NCBI GenBank assembly: GCA_023897205.1
Contig: JAHWDD010000001.1
Coordinates: forward strand, 7,440,001-7,504,000
Source: Exophiala sp. HKRS030
Lineage: Eukaryota > Ascomycota > Eurotiomycetes > Chaetothyriales > Herpotrichiellaceae
Length of the DNA: 64,000 nt
Direction of reading: 5' to 3'
Shown here: in pieces, positions 60,629 through 64,000 of the stretch
How positions within the stretch are numbered: position 1 is the stretch's first letter
Layout: every line of letters begins with the position of its first letter
Notes under the pieces: generated by a model
Told to the model about the DNA's origin: nothing
Database searches by the model: none
What the model saw: the letters and a program-made list of their open reading frames with translations, nothing else
Made by a program: the position numbers and the translations under genes

Positions 60629-62784
60629 ATGGCTTCTAGGTTCTCTTCCCGACGGCTTTTGAAGCCTCTCGCTTATGGCGCCGGCCTAGCTGCAACAGGC
60701 GGAGCAGTCATGTACATCACATACCGACCACGAAATGTACCAGGTGCAGATTCTATGGCACCTAAGCCTCCTAAACGAGACGAGAACGGTCACATAATTC
60801 CTCCCCATTTCCCCTATATCAAGACGCGTGCCGAACAAATCTCAGATCTCAAGAAGTCAACATCATCGTCCACAGAGGTCTACGACCTGCTGGTCATTGG
60901 TGGAGGTGCCACGGGGACCGGCATTGCTCTAGATGCGGCTACCAGAGGTCTAAAAGTGGCAGTGGTAGACAGAGACGATTTCAGCAGTGGCACGAGCAGC
61001 AAATCCACAAAACTCGTACACGGAGGTGTGAGATACCTCGAAAAGGCTGTCTGGAATCTGGACTACAACCAATATCAATTGGTGAAAGAGGCATTACATG
61101 AAAGGAAAAGCTTTTTATACACAGCCCCTCATCTTTCGTCATGGCTACCGATTATGCTTCCGTTGCAGAAGTGGTGGCAGGCTCCTTATTTCTGGGCAGG
61201 CACCAAATTCTACGATCTCCTCGCTGGCTCAGAAGGAATCGAAAGCTCATATTTCCTGCCCCGAAGCAAGGCCCTAGACGCTTTCCCAATGTTGAGGAAA
61301 GACAATCTCATTGGCGCCTTGGTTTACTATGATGGCCAGCATAACGACTCGCGGATGAATATTTCACTGGCTATGACGGCGACACTGTACGGAGCCACAG
61401 CTGTCAATCATCTTGAAGTCACTGGACTTGAAAAGGATGCAAATGGTAAGCTGGTAGGAGCAAAGGTTCGTGACCTGATCGCAGAGAAGAACGGGGACGC
61501 AGCTGGTAGCGAGGGCTTCTCCATCAAAGCACGGGGTATCATCAACGCAACTGGACCTTTTGCAGACGCGATTGAGCAAATGGACGAACCCACCAGAAAA
61601 GAGATTGTCGCACCATCATTAGGTGTTCACGTGGTATTGCCCGGCTACCTAAGCCCTCAAAACATGGGTCTGATCGATCCTTCAACTTCCGATGGTCGAG
61701 TCATCTTCTTCCTTCCTTGGCAAGGAAACACAATCGCAGGTACAACAGATGCACCTTGCTCGATCGAACAGAACCCCGTCGCCGGCGAGAAAGATATCCA
61801 GTGGATTTTGGATGAAATCAGAACATACCTGACACCAGACATTGAAGTCCAGAGATCAGATATTCTGGCTGCTTGGTCAGGTAAGCATGAACTTCGTAGA
61901 AGGTGGCGTATCCAGTGCTAACATAATCTCAGGCATCCGTCCCCTCGTCCGTGATCCCAATTCCAAGAACACAGAATCACTAGTACGAAGTCACTTGGTC
62001 AACGTGTCCGAGTCAGGACTCGTCACTTGCGCTGGTGGAAAATGGACCACGTACCGACAAATGGCCGAAGACGCGGTCGATAAAGCGATTGAAGTGTTCA
62101 AACTGCAACCCAAACCCATCTCATACATTCCCGACATCTCCGGCGTCAACGGCACCGACCCAAGCGTATCCTTACTCAACGGCACATGTCAAACCCACCA
62201 CATCCGCCTGCTCGGCGCTCACGGCTACTCTACAACCCTCTTCATCAACCTCATCCAGCACTTCGGCCTCGAGACCGAAGTCGCCAAACACATAGCCACC
62301 AACTACGGCGACCGCGCATGGGACGTGGCCGCACTCTCGTCGCCCGTCGAGAACTCGCCTTTCCCACTACGCGGCCAACGCCTGTCTCCCTCTACCCATT
62401 CATCGACGGCGAAGTGCGCTACGCAGTACGCAGCGAATACGCCGAGACAGCGGTCGACGTGCTCGCGCGGCGCACACGACTCAGTTTCCTCAACGCCCAG
62501 GCCGCATTGCAGGCGCTCCCGCGCGTCATCGACATCATGGGCGACGAGCTGAAATGGACCAAGGCCCGCCGCCAGGCCGAGTGGACCGACACAGTCAAGT
62601 TCCTCGAGAGCATGGGCCTGCCCAGCGAGTTGCTGCAGATCAGCCGCCAGGAGGTCGAGAAGGGTCTGACGATCGGCCGCACCAAGGGTGTCGCCTCACA
62701 TACGGGGTCCGACAAGTCAACGAGGCCGCAGCCGCTGAAGACGACAACCGAGAGCACCCCGAGGCCGCGGCGCCCTTGCCTTGA
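60629..62784 (+). CDS. GUT2: Mitochondrial FAD-dependent glycerol-3-phosphate dehydrogenase, apparent frameshifts
   Basis: Exons 60629-61880 and 61933 onward. N-terminus is basic with a hydrophobic segment (MASRFSSRRLLKPLAYGAGL), as in mitochondrial inner-membrane targeting. The FAD site is YDLLVIGGGATGTGIALDAA (from about residue 87), followed by SSKSTKLVHGGVRYLEKA; the FAD-dependent oxidoreductase core continues to AAWSGIRPLVRDP across the intron. It oxidises glycerol 3-phosphate to dihydroxyacetone phosphate, passing electrons to ubiquinone. The frame breaks at about 62388-62390 (CCC): before it PLRGQRLS, after it, one base off, LYPFIDGEVRYAVRSEYAET. A second break near 62694-62698 would give a tail ending at TGA 62782-62784; otherwise the second frame runs to 62812. 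With two bases added the product is 701 aa. Both look like single missing bases. Confidence 0.93.
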
Positions 62785-62812
62785 TTTCCACTCCTTCCTT
62801 CGCAAGACATGA

Positions 62813-63373
62813 GCATGGGCCGCATCACATCTTCCCTTTCGTCAGGAAAAAGAAACTCGATCGCTAGGTCCGTCGACAGCGTCAATGGTGTTTTTTTCAC
62901 GTTATTTGGTTCTCCGCGGCCCGGTTGTGGTGTGGCGGTCATATACGAGGGCGTGGCTAGCGAAAATCGGACGCAAGGGTTTTCGTGGGCACTTTGATGA
63001 AAATGTTTTTTCGATATTTTGATACCACGACGATCAGCGTCAAAATGGCGTTTCGGAGTTTCCCAATGTCCTCGATGCACAAATTGCACAAATATCAAAG
63101 ATGTTGGTGGGATCATGCATGAAATTGTACAGTCTACTCATGCAACGTGTATCATTCCCAGATAGGTTCAAAAAGTCTTAGTTCAAACTTGATCACATGG
63201 ATGTCTGAAATACTATTTCAGCATGCGTTGAATTTCAAACGGGCATTATTGGAGACAGACTTGATTTGTAGATATTCCCATCTCGAGGAAAACTGCCCAC
63301 GTGACTTATTTGGTGCAGCAATCTGATACAGCTTCGGGAACTATGGACATTCCTTGGTGCAAATCGTAGCTAT
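62813..63373. other. Convergent intergenic region
   Basis: About 560 bp between the dehydrogenase and the minus-strand regulator. No gene seen. Confidence 0.6.
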
Positions 63374-64000
63374 CTACTCATAAGGCGGCTTGAATGCCAA
63401 CCAATCCGATTCCGCACTAGGTACAAACACCGCAACAGGTGTCGCACGTAACGATTGAAGCTGCCCCTGACTATGAGTGGGCGTGGAGTCTCCGATTGAA
63501 GTAATCGACCCTGAGGCGTCAAGGGCGCTGTTAACACTGCTGGAAATGGCGTTAAGGCGCGGATAGTTGAAAAAGTCGAAGACTTCGAGGTACTCCAGTT
63601 CGCTCTGTGTCGATGGGTGTGTTGTAACAGGGTCGAGAGTTGTGCGTGGTCGGTGTGAGGTCAGGAGGTTGAGATCATATGCAGTTCTGGAGAAATGTTA
63701 GTTGTGTATCAATTGTGCTCAAAAGGTGCCTTGCAAGAATATGCGAAGACCATTCAACAGACAGGTTAATTTACCTTCTCATCGCAGTAAAAGTCCTCCC
63801 TGTCCCACTATTGGCCTCCTGAACGACATCCGATAATATTCGCGCGTAATCTTGTGCAACCTGCCAATGCTGACCCATCTGCTGAAGAGTCGATATGAAG
63901 AAAGTGATTTTAGGATCAACTTCACATTCCATGGTCGCTGCGTGTACGAGCAGTAGTCTTGCAGAAACCCATAACGAGAAAGCGAATGGATGACCCAGAA
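63374..64000 (-). CDS. C-terminal part of a fungal Zn(II)2Cys6-type transcription factor (partial)
   Basis: The gene enters from beyond the window end. Visible exons: 63775-64000 (partial) and 63374-63686, intron GTAAAT...CTCCAG, stop TAG at 63374-63376. The translated part includes HPFAFSLWVSARLLLVHAAT and ITFFISTLQQMGQHWQVAQD, a helical pattern typical of the fungal-specific transcription-factor middle homology region. The C-terminal 100 residues are Ser/Thr-rich. The DNA-binding cluster would lie upstream, outside the window, so the class is inferred. Its place next to the glycerol genes makes it a candidate regulator of them. Confidence 0.7.

Noticed and set aside
43792..62698. Programmed ribosomal frameshifting as the cause of the frame changes
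   Set aside because: The sites differ in sequence, show no slippery heptamer or common downstream structure, and such shifting is not known for these gene families; missing bases are simpler.

Overview
The window is nuclear DNA of a filamentous ascomycete (Pezizomycotina). Evidence: short GT-AG introns of about 45-85 bp inside conserved genes, a WOPR-box (Ryp1/Wor1) regulator, a fungal Ras2/RasB GTPase, an Unc104 kinesin, a HeLo-like STAND N-terminal domain protein, a Zn(II)2Cys6 factor and a Tc1-type transposon decayed by TAG stops. I cannot fix the class or species from sequence alone.

Layout. 1-11045 has no gene I can support; it holds a 100-N assembly gap (5575-5674) next to AT-rich, repeat-like DNA and a long pyrimidine-rich leader before a WOPR regulator (11046-12395). 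13151-19436 holds a 217-bp MITE and a full-length Tc1 element with matching inverted repeats. Next come a haloacid dehalogenase and, facing it, a glutathionyl-hydroquinone-reductase-like GST (20480-23846). A Ras2 GTPase (30127-30919) sits alone between empty stretches of about 6.3 and 6.4 kb. From 37.4 kb on the DNA is gene-dense: a GRF zinc-finger protein and the kinesin-3 UncA/Unc104 share a divergent promoter, followed by a HeLo-like coiled-coil protein, an HSPA12-type Hsp70 with 10 introns, an unrecognised coiled-coil protein and a paraoxonase-like lactonase.

The last 11 kb is the most coherent functional unit: glycerol kinase, an aquaglyceroporin and mitochondrial FAD-dependent glycerol-3-phosphate dehydrogenase, followed by the C-terminus of a Zn(II)2Cys6 factor running off the window. 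Together they cover glycerol uptake, phosphorylation and oxidation to dihydroxyacetone phosphate, so this looks like a glycerol-catabolism cluster with a candidate regulator.

Four conserved genes between 43.8 and 62.7 kb (kinesin, Hsp70-like, glycerol kinase, glycerol-3-phosphate dehydrogenase) each carry one or two apparent single-base deletions relative to their families, mostly in C/G runs. I read these as likely assembly errors rather than four independent pseudogenes, but raw reads are needed. Exon boundaries below were worked out by eye from splice signals, reading phase and family motifs.
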